Source of the DNA: Achromobacter spanius
Lineage (GTDB): Bacteria; Pseudomonadota; Gammaproteobacteria; Burkholderiales; Burkholderiaceae_B
Length of the DNA stretch: 64,000 nt
Direction of reading: 5' to 3'
Assembly: GCF_029637605.1 (NCBI RefSeq)
Contig: NZ_CP121261.1
Span: forward strand, 4,774,001-4,838,000
How positions within the stretch are numbered: the stretch's first letter is position 1; each line of letters begins with the position of its first letter. The notes below the pieces were generated by a model. It saw only the letters and a program-made list of their open reading frames with translations, ran no database searches and was not told the DNA's origin. Position numbers and translations under genes: made by a program. Below, piece after piece: positions 50,338 to 59,010 of this stretch.

Positions 50338-52422
50338 CTACGTCGCGTCGTCCGGCGGCGTGTCGTGCGACACCGGCCGGCCCAGCAGATAGCCCTGGAA
50401 GTGCGAGCAGCCCTCTTGGGTCAGCCGCTCCAGTTGCGCGGCGGTCTCCACGCCTTCGGCGGTGGTGGGAATGTCCAGGCTGCGTCCGATGCCGTTGATG
50501 GCCCGGATGATGGCCAGCGCTTCCTTGCTGGATTCCACATCTTGCGTGAACGATTTGTCGATCTTGATCTTGTCGAAGTCGAATGACCGCAGATACCCCA
50601 GCGATGAATAACCCGTGCCGAAGTCGTCCAGCGCCACCTTCACGCCCAGCGCCTTCAGGCGGTTCAGGGTGTTCAGGTTGGAGGCGGAGTTCGCCAGCAG
50701 CACCGACTCGGTAATCTCCAGTTCCAGGCGCCACGCGGGCAGGCCTGAATTGGACAGGGCCGACTCCACCAGCGACACCAGCGCGCTGTTGGTGAACTGG
50801 GTGGCCGACAGGTTGACCGCCACGGTCTCGTGGTCATCCCAGCGCATGGCTTCGGCGCAAGCCTCGTGCAGCGTAAAGGCGCCCAGCTCGTGGATCAGCC
50901 CGGTTTCTTCGGCGATGGGGATGAAGTCGTCGGGCATGATCAGGCCCTTCACCGGATGCTGCCATCGCATCAGCGCCTCGCGGCCCACGATGCGGACATG
51001 GCTGGCATCCAGGATGGGCTGGTAATGCAATTGAAACTGCTGCCCCATGATGGCCTGGCGCAGGTCCATCTCGATTTCATGGCGCTTGAGCGCGGCGGCT
51101 TCCATCTCGGGTTCAAAAAACGCCAGGCGGTTGCGGCCGTTGCGCTTGGCTTCATACAGCGCCATGTCGGCGTAGCGCAGCAGGTGGTCGGCCGTGTAGT
51201 CCGGCGTTTCGGCCAGCGCAATGCCGATGCTGACCGTGACGGGCACGGTATGGCCGTCCAGCTCGAAAGGCTGGCGCATCGTCTCGATCAAGCGGTCGGC
51301 CAGCTTGCGCACGTCTTCCTGCTGGCCGATGTTGGGCAGCACCACGGCAAACTCGTCGCCACCCAACCGGGCCAGTGTGTCCTGCTCGCGCAGCACCTTG
51401 GGCAGGCGCTTGGCGAACAGGCGCAGCAGCTCGTCGCCGCAGGGGTGGCCCAGCGTGTCGTTCACGCTCTTGAAGTTGTCCAGGTCCAGGCACAGCACGG
51501 CGGTGCGGCGGTCGGCGGCGCGGTTTTGCAGCGCCTTGAGCAGTTGTTCGCGAAACAGCCGGCGGTTGGGCATGCCGGTCAGCGTGTCGTGGTGCGCCAT
51601 GTAGCGCACCTGCGCGTGGGCGGCGTTTTCGTCGGTGACGTCGTCGGAGATCAAGAGCGCGTAGCGCGAGCGCGGGTCGCTGCTGTGGAAAACCAGTGTG
51701 CGCGTGCGCAAGGTGCGCAAGCCACGCGCGGTGACCAGTTCTTCTTCCGCTTCGCGCAGCGCGCCGTCGGAGCGCAGCGCATCGTTGGTCAAACGGTCAA
51801 AAAACTCGCAGACGGGCGCGGGCAGGCACTGCTGCGCGGTCTTGCCCAACATGTCGGCGCGCGTGGCGCCGAACGTGGCTTCGGCCTGGCGGTTGGCCAG
51901 CAGGATATTGCGCGACACGGCATCCAGCACCAGCACGCACGAAGGGATGTGCGACACCACCGCTTCCAGGAAGCTCGATAGCGAAGCCATCTCGGTGTTG
52001 TAGTGCTCGGCCAGTTCTTTGGCCCGCACAAGCTGCTGTTCGCGTTCACGGCGTTCGGTGATGTCGCGCGTGATCTTCGCAAAGCCCAGCAGCGCGCCCT
52101 GATCGTCGTGGATGGCGTCGATCACCACATTGGCCCAGAACAGCGTGCCGTCCTTGCGCACCCGCCACCCTTCGGCCTCAAAGCGGCCTTGTTCGCGGGC
52201 GGTGGCCAGTCCGCGCTGCGGCAGGCCCGACGCCTGGTCTGCTTCGGTATAGAAGCAGGCAAAGTTCTTGCCGACGATTTCTTCCTGTGTGTAGCCCTTG
52301 GCGCGTTGCGCCCCGGCGTTCCAGTTGGCGACGGTGCCGTCCGGATGCAGCATGTAGATGGCGTAGTCGACGACACCCTGCACAAGGTGCCGGTACATGA
52401 CGTCGGAGTTGTCGATGATCAT
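50338..52422 (-). CDS. PAS-PAS-GGDEF-EAL c-di-GMP turnover protein
   Basis: A 694-residue cytoplasmic protein with no membrane segment. PAS domain 1 (about 8-120) carries WNAGAQRAKGYTQEEIVGK and ends GFAKITRDITERRERE. PAS domain 2 spans about 140-260. The GGDEF domain has LGGDEF and an upstream inhibitory-site motif RxxD (REQD), so synthase activity and product inhibition look possible. The EAL domain keeps REALMRW, VNLSA, EITES, DDFGTGYSS, KIDKSF, AEGVET and QGYLLGRP, so hydrolase activity looks intact. Net activity cannot be predicted. The frame opens at 52500; ATG 52422 fits the domain start, though no clear ribosome-binding site is visible. Confidence 0.9.
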   Translation of the reverse strand: MIIDNSDVMYRHLVQGVVDYAIYMLHPDGTVANWNAGAQRAKGYTQEEIVGKNFACFYTEADQASGLPQRGLATAREQGRFEAEGWRVRKDGTLFWANVVIDAIHDDQGALLGFAKITRDITERREREQQLVRAKELAEHYNTEMASLSSFLEAVVSHIPSCVLVLDAVSRNILLANRQAEATFGATRADMLGKTAQQCLPAPVCEFFDRLTNDALRSDGALREAEEELVTARGLRTLRTRTLVFHSSDPRSRYALLISDDVTDENAAHAQVRYMAHHDTLTGMPNRRLFREQLLKALQNRAADRRTAVLCLDLDNFKSVNDTLGHPCGDELLRLFAKRLPKVLREQDTLARLGGDEFAVVLPNIGQQEDVRKLADRLIETMRQPFELDGHTVPVTVSIGIALAETPDYTADHLLRYADMALYEAKRNGRNRLAFFEPEMEAAALKRHEIEMDLRQAIMGQQFQLHYQPILDASHVRIVGREALMRWQHPVKGLIMPDDFIPIAEETGLIHELGAFTLHEACAEAMRWDDHETVAVNLSATQFTNSALVSLVESALSNSGLPAWRLELEITESVLLANSASNLNTLNRLKALGVKVALDDFGTGYSSLGYLRSFDFDKIKIDKSFTQDVESSKEALAIIRAINGIGRSLDIPTTAEGVETAAQLERLTQEGCSHFQGYLLGRPVSHDTPPDDAT

Positions 52423-52673
52423 TGGATGTGACGGGAGCCGACCCCGCCGCGGGGCGTTGGCGCGTGGGTTGCGCGTTTGCCTGCGTGGGTCGTCCCGCAA
52501 AAAGACTGAGGGATATACGGCTTTACGTCGTATGGCGGACGATAGTTAAGCCGAGCGCCCGAAAAGGCGCAAATCTATCGAATGATGTCGTGAAAACGCA
52601 ATTCATTGCATGCGTGCACGTTGCGCGCGCGTTGCGGGCATGCCTGCGCGTAGGGATGCGAATGCGCCGAGGC

Positions 52674-53837
52674 TTAGAGCTTTACCCGCTGCTTGAGTGC
52701 CTGCGCAATCATGCCGATGTCGATGTCCTTGCCCGGGTTCTTCTGGCAAAAGTCGTACAGCACCGCCACGTAGGCATTGCCCAGCAGCTTGGTGATGGCG
52801 CCGGCGGTGGTGGCGGCGATGGTGCCGCCCACGGCGCTGCCCGCGCCGGGTATGAATTTCAGCATGCCCGACACGAGCGACCGGCCGATCAGCGTGGCCG
52901 CCGAGGCGCCCAGGGTGGACGTGACCAGCGTGGTGATGGCGGCGGTGTCCAGTTCCATGCCGAAGGTGATGCCGATCTTGGCGATCATGCCCACCTGGAT
53001 TGGCACCAGCGCGAAGGCATCGGAAAACGGGATGGGCGCGGCAGCGGCGGACGCGGCCAGGCCGGCGGCCACGTTCACCTCTATCTCAGCCCGCTTTTTT
53101 TTTACTTCCAGGGCCTTCTTGTTGCGGGTGGACAGCGCGTTGGCGTAAGCCCGCTGCTGCGACTCAGGGATGTACTCGGCCGTGACCTCGATCAGCTTGT
53201 CCAGGCCCATCGGCGGCAATTCCGCGTCCAGTTCCTCGATCCATTCCGGCAGCGCCCGCACCGCCACCACCTGCTTGGCGCGCGGCAGCAGGGTGCGCGC
53301 CTGCTCCACGAACGCGCTGTTCTTGCGCGCCTTGGTCAGCACCACCACCACGGGGATGCCGGCGTTGGCCAGCATGTCGGCAAGTTCGATTTCGGCGTCT
53401 TCCACGCGATGGCTGCTGTCCTGGATGCAAAGCCAGGCCACGTGCAGATGCTTGTCCTGGTCGTCGGACGCGGAGCGCTCCTGGATCAGGTCCGTCAACT
53501 GCTGGCGCGAGCGCGCGTAGTCACTGACTTCCAGGCCGCGCGTGTCGATGATGGTCAGCGGGTGGCCGGCCTTGGTGTATTCCTGGGTGGTCTGGGTGAC
53601 GGGTTTGCCCGCGCCGGTCTTGGCCAGTTCGCCACGGAACACGGCGTTGATCAGCGTGCTTTTGCCTACCCCCGTCTTGCCCGCGATCAGGATGTTCACG
53701 CGGCCCGCGCCGCGCGTGGCCGTGCTGATGGCGTCGGCGATGGCGTCCTGCAAGGCGGGGGAGTCGGGGCGGAGAGGCGGCATGGGGTCGGCGCGAAGGC
53801 GGGAGGATTGAGCAACGATATCAGATGCGTCTGACAT
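52674..53837 (-). CDS. dynamin-like/Era-type GTPase with DUF697-like C-terminus
   Basis: A 387-residue P-loop GTPase: G1 GKTGVGKS (about residues 53-60), G3 DTRG (about 97-100) and a G4-like TKAR (about 166-169, weaker than NKxD). After a Lys/Glu-rich segment, the C-terminal 130 residues are hydrophobic and glycine/alanine-rich (AAAPIPFSDAFALVPIQVGM, IGRSLVSGMLKFIPGAGSAV), as in DUF697 membrane-associated GTPases. Possible roles are membrane remodelling or stress; none is shown. ATG 53837 is chosen as the GTPase start. A hairpin immediately upstream (53840-53864) may occlude initiation. Confidence 0.8.
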   Translation of the reverse strand: MSDASDIVAQSSRLRADPMPPLRPDSPALQDAIADAISTATRGAGRVNILIAGKTGVGKSTLINAVFRGELAKTGAGKPVTQTTQEYTKAGHPLTIIDTRGLEVSDYARSRQQLTDLIQERSASDDQDKHLHVAWLCIQDSSHRVEDAEIELADMLANAGIPVVVVLTKARKNSAFVEQARTLLPRAKQVVAVRALPEWIEELDAELPPMGLDKLIEVTAEYIPESQQRAYANALSTRNKKALEVKKKRAEIEVNVAAGLAASAAAAPIPFSDAFALVPIQVGMIAKIGITFGMELDTAAITTLVTSTLGASAATLIGRSLVSGMLKFIPGAGSAVGGTIAATTAGAITKLLGNAYVAVLYDFCQKNPGKDIDIGMIAQALKQRVKL

Positions 53838-53839
53838 TC

Positions 53840-53864
53840 GCGCCAATAGCGATATTTTTGGCGC
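53840..53864 (-). promoter_or_regulatory. hairpin at the GTPase translation start
   Basis: GCGCCAA (53840-53846) pairs with TTGGCGC (53858-53864), ending two bases before the GTPase ATG. In the mRNA this stem would lie where the ribosome lands, and no Shine-Dalgarno is visible, so translation may be structure-controlled. Confidence 0.4.
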
Positions 53865-53894
53865 GGCTTGAACGAAGATCCGGGTTGATTGACA

Positions 53895-53924
53895 AGCCCG
53901 GCGCGTGGGCAGGCGCGCCGGGCT
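53895..53924. other. 11-bp perfect stem between divergent genes
   Basis: AGCCCGGCGCG (53895-53905) pairs with CGCGCCGGGCT (53914-53924) around an 8-base loop, in the 130-bp gap between the divergent GTPase and symporter genes. It looks like a terminator stem without a T-tract (CAAAAC follows on the plus strand) and may insulate the two promoters or structure the symporter leader. Confidence 0.5.
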
Positions 53925-53967
53925 CAAAACAACCATTGCTGCCGTGGCAGGTGAGGAGACTTCGGAC

Positions 53968-55371
53968 ATGATGTTGGATATAGGCGTAGTGGTGATCTAC
54001 CTGGCGGCCATGCTGCTGCTGGGCTGGTATGGCATGCGGCGCGCGCAGACGCATGAAGACTATCTGGTGGCGGGCCGCAACCTGGGGCCGGGCCTGTACA
54101 TGGGCACCATGGCGGCCACCGTGCTGGGCGGCGCCAGTACGGTGGGCACGGTGCGGCTGGGGTACACGTACGGCTTGTCGGGGTTCTGGCTATGCGGGAC
54201 GCTGGGCCTGGGCATCATCGTGCTGAACCGGGTGCTGGCCAAGCCCTTGCTGAAGCTGCGCATCTTTACCGTGACGCAGATCCTGGAACGGCGCTTCAGC
54301 GCCGGCGCCAAGCACGTCAGCGCGCTGGTGATGATGGCCTATGCGCTGATGCTGGCGGCAACCTCCGTCATCGCCATCGGCACGGTGATGGAAGTGCTGT
54401 TCGACCTGCCGTTCTGGTTGGCGGTGGTGGTGGGCGGCGGCGTCGTCGCGGTGTATTCGGCGCTGGGCGGCATGTGGTCGCTGACGCTGACCGACATCGT
54501 TCAGTTCGTGATCAAGACGGTTGGGCTGATGTTCGTGTTGCTGCCCATCTGCCTGTTGCGGGTCGGAGGCTGGGACGAGCTCGTTGCCCGGCTGCCCGCC
54601 GCCAGCTTTGACCTGACCACCATTGGCTGGAGCACGATCATCACGTACTTCGTCATCTACTTCCTGGGCATCCTGATCGGCCAGGAAATATGGCAGCGCG
54701 TGTTCACCGCCCGCGACGAGCGGGTGGCGCGGGTGGCGGGCACCGCCGCCGGCTTGTACTGCATTGTCTACGGCCTGGTCGGCGCCTTGATCGGCATGAC
54801 GGCCCAGGTGCTGCTTCCCGGTCTGGCAAACGCCAACAACGCCTTCGCGGCCATCGTGCAATCGCAGTTGCCGGAAGGCATACGCGGGCTGGTCATTGCG
54901 GCGGCGTTGGCGGCCATGATGTCGACCGCCAGCGCCACGATGCTGGCCACGGCCACGGTGCTGGCCGAAGACCTGCTGCCGGCCCTGCGTGGCGGGCGGT
55001 CTTTCAAGGACCTGCGCGTGCACCGCGTGATCACGCTGCTGGCGGCGCTGTCGGCGGTGGGCATTGCGCTGGTGGTCGACGACGTGCTCAGCGCGCTGAC
55101 CTGCGCCTACAACCTGCTGGTGGGCGGCATGCTGGTGCCCTTGTTGGGCGCCATCTACTGGCGCCGCGCGACCACGGCAGGGGCCATTGCCAGCATGTTG
55201 CTGGGCTGCGCGGCCGCGATCGTCTTCATGGTCAAGGACGGCCTGGCGGCTAACTCGCCGATCTATGCGGCGCTGGCGGCCAGCGCGGCCAGCTTTGTGC
55301 TGATCAGCCTGATGGGGCGCGCCAGCGCGCCTTATCGCCAGTCGGCGGCAGCGCCAGCGGATGCCGACTGA
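53968..55371 (+). CDS. sodium:solute symporter (SSF family)
   Basis: A 467-residue transporter with about 13 transmembrane helices. YLVAGRNLGPGLYMGTMAATVLGGASTVG (about residues 32-60 across two helices) is a characteristic SSF region, and the later MMSTASATMLATATVLAEDL contains the serine/threonine sodium-site pattern. GAGGAG lies 10 bases before ATG 53968. An agmatinase-family gene starts 79 bp after its stop on the same strand. SSF carriers next to guanidino-acid ureohydrolases in Pseudomonas import guanidino acids, so uptake of agmatine or guanidinobutyrate/propionate is a reasonable inference. Confidence 0.9.
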   Translation: MMLDIGVVVIYLAAMLLLGWYGMRRAQTHEDYLVAGRNLGPGLYMGTMAATVLGGASTVGTVRLGYTYGLSGFWLCGTLGLGIIVLNRVLAKPLLKLRIFTVTQILERRFSAGAKHVSALVMMAYALMLAATSVIAIGTVMEVLFDLPFWLAVVVGGGVVAVYSALGGMWSLTLTDIVQFVIKTVGLMFVLLPICLLRVGGWDELVARLPAASFDLTTIGWSTIITYFVIYFLGILIGQEIWQRVFTARDERVARVAGTAAGLYCIVYGLVGALIGMTAQVLLPGLANANNAFAAIVQSQLPEGIRGLVIAAALAAMMSTASATMLATATVLAEDLLPALRGGRSFKDLRVHRVITLLAALSAVGIALVVDDVLSALTCAYNLLVGGMLVPLLGAIYWRRATTAGAIASMLLGCAAAIVFMVKDGLAANSPIYAALAASAASFVLISLMGRASAPYRQSAAAPADAD

Positions 55372-55450
55372 TCCATGCCAACCCGGTGGCGCCAACTCAT
55401 CGGCGCCACCTTGTCGATCCTCCCTTATTGACCCCATTCAGGAACACACC

Positions 55451-56497
55451 ATGCGCTTTACCCCGGAACGCCTTGCGGCGTTGCGCGCCCGCTTCGGCGG
55501 CGACAACGAAGCCTCCATCCATGACGCCCACTTTCGGGCGGTGGCCGCGAACATCATCGACAACAGCGGCACGCGCAGCGCGCCCTATGCGGGCATGCCC
55601 ACCCTGCTGGACGCGCCCGCCCGATACATCGACTGGCAGTCGCCCGACTTCGGCGACCTGCAGGTGGCGCTGGCCGGTGTGCCGATGGACCTGGGCGCCA
55701 GCAATCGCAGCGGTTGCCGCTTCGGGCCGCGCGCCTTGCGCGCCATTGAACGGGTCGGCCCGTACAACCACGTGCTGCGCTGTACCCCCACGCGCGACCT
55801 GCGCGTGGCCGACATTGGCGATGTGCCCATGCGCAGCCGCTTCAGCCTGGAGCAATCGCACGAAGATATCGAAAGCGCCTATGCCCGGATCCACGCGGCG
55901 GGCGTCATTCCCGTGTCGGTGGGGGGCGACCACTCCGTCACATTGCCGATCCTGCGCGCCTTGGGCCAGCGCGAGCCGGTGTCGCTGATTCACTTTGACG
56001 CGCATTGCGACACGGGCGGGCCGTTTGACGGCAGCCGCTTCCATCATGGCGGCCCGTTCCGCCAGGCCGTGCTGGACGGCGTGCTGGATCCCACCCGCAC
56101 CATACAGATCGGTATTCGAGGGTCGGCGGAGTACCTGTGGGAATTCTCGTACGAATCCGGCATGACGGTGGTGCATGCGGAAGACATCGCGCGCGTGGGC
56201 GTGCCCGCGGTCATTGCCCGGGCGCTTGACGTCGTCGGCGGCACGCCGGTGTATGTCTCGTTCGATATCGATTGCCTGGACCCCGCCTTCGCGCCGGGCA
56301 CGGGCACGCCAGAGGTCGGGGGTGTGACGGTGCGCGAAGCGCAGGCGATATTGCGCGGGCTGGCTGGCATCGACATCATCGGTGGCGACGTGGTCGAAGT
56401 GGCGCCCGCCTATGACGCCACGGCGAATACGGCGCATGCGGGGGCGCAGATTCTGTTTGAAATCCTTAGCCTGGTCAGCCGTCGGCACGCCGCCTGA
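55451..56497 (+). CDS. ureohydrolase of the agmatinase/guanidino-acid hydrolase family
   Basis: A 348-residue binuclear-manganese enzyme that hydrolyses a guanidino group to urea plus amine. All metal motifs are present: GGDHS, DAHCDT and SFDIDCLDPAFAPGTGTPEVGG. It is longer than arginase and has the agmatinase-like N-terminal region with GVPMDLGASNRSGCRFGPRALR. The segment around RFHHGGPFRQAV resembles guanidinobutyrase and guanidinopropionase more than SpeB, so a guanidino acid is a plausible substrate. ATG 55451 has AGGA upstream. It is paired with the SSF symporter. Confidence 0.88.
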   Translation: MRFTPERLAALRARFGGDNEASIHDAHFRAVAANIIDNSGTRSAPYAGMPTLLDAPARYIDWQSPDFGDLQVALAGVPMDLGASNRSGCRFGPRALRAIERVGPYNHVLRCTPTRDLRVADIGDVPMRSRFSLEQSHEDIESAYARIHAAGVIPVSVGGDHSVTLPILRALGQREPVSLIHFDAHCDTGGPFDGSRFHHGGPFRQAVLDGVLDPTRTIQIGIRGSAEYLWEFSYESGMTVVHAEDIARVGVPAVIARALDVVGGTPVYVSFDIDCLDPAFAPGTGTPEVGGVTVREAQAILRGLAGIDIIGGDVVEVAPAYDATANTAHAGAQILFEILSLVSRRHAA

Positions 56498-56838
56498 CGG
56501 GGTCGGATCGCCGCGCTGGATATACGCTTGCATTTGCCTATCGCTTTGGCGCAAAAGGTAATGGAAGGTACCAGCGCGGTGGGTCGCGTGCGTGCCCGGG
56601 TTTAGTACGACGGGCACGGTGCCGATGCACGGAAATGGTGCCGAATTGGCGCATTCGGGGCTCTCCGTTCCGCTATGCGGGAAGCCGGCTTCCCGCCGCA
56701 CGCACGGCCCGAAATGGGGGGCGAATCTGCCCATTCCACGCTGTTACATCTCAAATGTTTCTAAGCGCCTGGGACGGGGGGCGTCTGCGTAGAATCAGCG
56801 CCTCGTAAGGTTTCGCCGCGCTTTCAGCGGCACCATTC
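56498..56838. other. 341-bp gene-free region with a 20-bp palindrome
   Basis: No coding sequence is supported. A perfect palindrome, GCGGGAAGCC followed by GGCTTCCCGC, occupies 56677-56696 and is the likely 3' structure of the ureohydrolase transcript, though no T-tract follows. A small stem CCGC...GCGG lies just before the next ATG. The promoter of the glycan genes should lie in the last 100 bp; TAGAAT near 56791 could be its -10 element. Confidence 0.45.
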
Positions 56839-57849
56839 ATGACCCCGTTTGCCCTCGTTCCTCGTCTGCTTCGCTCGCGCCCCTTGACCAAGGGATTTCG
56901 CTATCTCTACCGCTATACCCGCGACGGGGCCTATCGGCACAACGAAACGCTTTGGCCGCTGGTGAAGGTGCGCCGTGACGGGCATGAACGCCTGGTGGCG
57001 TGCGACCTGGTCGGCGTGCGTGGCCCGGCGACACTACCGATGACGCAGGTGCCGCAAGACATACCCGGCGACGCGCACCTGATTCTTAGCGGTCCCTCTG
57101 TTGCCCAGATCGACTATGCGCGGTGCCACCTGGGCACCGTCATGGGGGTGAACGGATCGATCGCGCTGCGGCGCGCGCATCCCACGCTGCGCTTTCATTA
57201 CTACGCGATGCTGGATGCGGGCTTCGTCAAGCGTCGGCGCGATCTGGTGGCCGACGTGCTGTCGCAAGACCTGCTGCTGTTCGTCACGCCCGAGGTATAT
57301 CGCTGGATCTCGTTCCTGTTCGATGCGAAGGCTGTCCGCTGCCGTATCGCGCTGTTCGAGGAAGTGCACCAGCGTGCGCTGCAACCGCGCGCGCAGCCGG
57401 ACGAGCTGGCTGCGCAGTTGGCAACAGACCCCGAGCTGGTGCTGTTTGACGCCCACAACCCGCAACACGCGCACGGCTTCAGCCTGAACCCGGCGCGCGG
57501 GCTTTTCGGGGGCGGCACCGTTGCCTACACGGCCTTGCAACTGTTGGCCTGGATGGGCGCTCGCACGCTGTACCTGCACGGGCTGGACCTGACCGCCACG
57601 GCCGGTCCGCGTTTTTATGAACACCCCGGCGCGCAGTTGGCCACCGCGCTGGACCGGCAGTTTGCCGGACACATCGAACCCGCGTTCCGGCAGGCCAGCC
57701 GCCTGCTGACCGCGCGTGGCGTCAAGGTCTACAACCTGTCCGTCGACAGCCGCCTGGGCGAAGACGTGTTCGAAAAGCGGCATTGGAGCTGTTTGCTCAA
57801 TCAAGGGGAATCTCCGCCTTCCCCGCAACGGCTTTCAGCCCTCTCATGA
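56839..57849 (+). CDS. LPS/surface-glycan biosynthesis protein, putative transferase
   Basis: A soluble 336-residue protein without a signal peptide. The core begins LILSGPSVAQIDY (about residue 77), followed by GVNGSIAL and HYYAMLDAGF, a pattern of DUF115/WaaZ-type proteins linked to LPS-core or sialyltransferase-like chemistry. GLFGGGTVAYTALQLLAWMG and LYLHGLDLT (about 225-255) fit that group. The stop overlaps the next glycosyltransferase start as ATGA, so both probably act on the same surface glycan. Specific reaction not determined. Confidence 0.6.
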   Translation: MTPFALVPRLLRSRPLTKGFRYLYRYTRDGAYRHNETLWPLVKVRRDGHERLVACDLVGVRGPATLPMTQVPQDIPGDAHLILSGPSVAQIDYARCHLGTVMGVNGSIALRRAHPTLRFHYYAMLDAGFVKRRRDLVADVLSQDLLLFVTPEVYRWISFLFDAKAVRCRIALFEEVHQRALQPRAQPDELAAQLATDPELVLFDAHNPQHAHGFSLNPARGLFGGGTVAYTALQLLAWMGARTLYLHGLDLTATAGPRFYEHPGAQLATALDRQFAGHIEPAFRQASRLLTARGVKVYNLSVDSRLGEDVFEKRHWSCLLNQGESPPSPQRLSALS

Positions 57850-58991
57850 TGAAAATTCTCTACACCAACTTCCACCAGGGCGATGGGGGCGGTCACACCA
57901 CCTACGTCATGTCCCTGGCGCGCATGTTGCGCCAGCGCGCCCAGATCACGGTCGCCGCGCCGCGCGGCAGCCGCCTGCTGGCCGAAGCGGACGCCTTGCC
58001 CGGCGTGCATTCCTTCGAACTGGAATTCAAGGGCCGGCCCTTCCAGCAATTGGGCGCCTTGCACCGCCTGCGCACGCTGCTGCGCAAGGAGCGGTTTGAC
58101 GTCATCCACGTGAACGGCTCGGCCGACCATCGTCTTTGCATGCTGGCCACCGTGGGCATGGGCGCCAAGCGCCCGTTCATCGTTTACACGCAGCACAACG
58201 ACCGCAGCGCCAAGAGCCTGGGCGTGCGCGTGCGGGCCAAGTGGGGTACCAACCGTGTCATCTGCGTGTGCGGTCATACGTTCGGGCGCATGAAGGACTC
58301 GGTTTTCCGCGACGAAGATCTGCGGGTGGTGCATAACGGCGTGGATACGCAGAAGTACCAGCCTGCTACCCCCGAACAAGCCGCGCAGGCTCGCGCCGCG
58401 CTGCTGCCTGAGGGCATGCGGCGCCGCTTCGTGATCGGCAGCAACGCGGGCACGGCGTCCTACAAGAATTGGCTGGACATGGTCACCGCCGTGTCGCTCC
58501 TGCCCGAGCATCAACGCGACCAGGTCGTGATTCTGATCGCAGGCAAGGAGCCCGATGCGGAACAGCGCCAGCGCGTGGCTGATCTGGCCATGACGCATCA
58601 GGTGGTGTTCACGGGGCTGCTCGACGATGTGCGTCCGGTTCTGGCCGCGCTGGACGTGGGCTTTGTGTTGTCGTCCCGGCTGGAGACGATTTCGTTCGCC
58701 TGCCGCGAAATGATGGCGGCAGGCAAGCCGGTCATCGTCAGCAAGGTGGGCGGCCTGACCGAGAACGTCACCGACGGCCGCAACGGCTGGGTGGTGGCCC
58801 CGGGAGCGGTAAGCAGCGTCATGATGACGGTGTCCACCATCCTGAACGACCGTCGCGTTCTCGCGCCGATGGGCGAGGACGCTCGCAACACGGCGCTGCG
58901 GGAGTTTTCGCTGGCGCAGTTTGTCGGCCAGACCGAGCAGGTGTACCTGGAGGGCAGGACGCCAGTCCGTCAATTCGGACTGACGACCTGA
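57846..58991 (+). CDS. glycosyltransferase family 4 (GT-B)
   Basis: A 381-residue GT-B glycosyltransferase. The N-terminus MMKILYTNFHQGDGGGHTTY has the glycine-rich acceptor loop. VIHVNGSADHR and VVHNGVDTQKYQ (about residue 165) are typical of family 4. The nucleotide-sugar region is SSRLETISFACREMMAAGKPVI (about 278-299), with the expected Glu pair. It is translationally coupled to the preceding gene. Sugar and acceptor are unknown; LPS core or a capsular glycan is likely. Confidence 0.87.
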   Translation: MMKILYTNFHQGDGGGHTTYVMSLARMLRQRAQITVAAPRGSRLLAEADALPGVHSFELEFKGRPFQQLGALHRLRTLLRKERFDVIHVNGSADHRLCMLATVGMGAKRPFIVYTQHNDRSAKSLGVRVRAKWGTNRVICVCGHTFGRMKDSVFRDEDLRVVHNGVDTQKYQPATPEQAAQARAALLPEGMRRRFVIGSNAGTASYKNWLDMVTAVSLLPEHQRDQVVILIAGKEPDAEQRQRVADLAMTHQVVFTGLLDDVRPVLAALDVGFVLSSRLETISFACREMMAAGKPVIVSKVGGLTENVTDGRNGWVVAPGAVSSVMMTVSTILNDRRVLAPMGEDARNTALREFSLAQFVGQTEQVYLEGRTPVRQFGLTT

Positions 58992-59010
58992 CCCGATCCC
59001 GACTCGCGGG

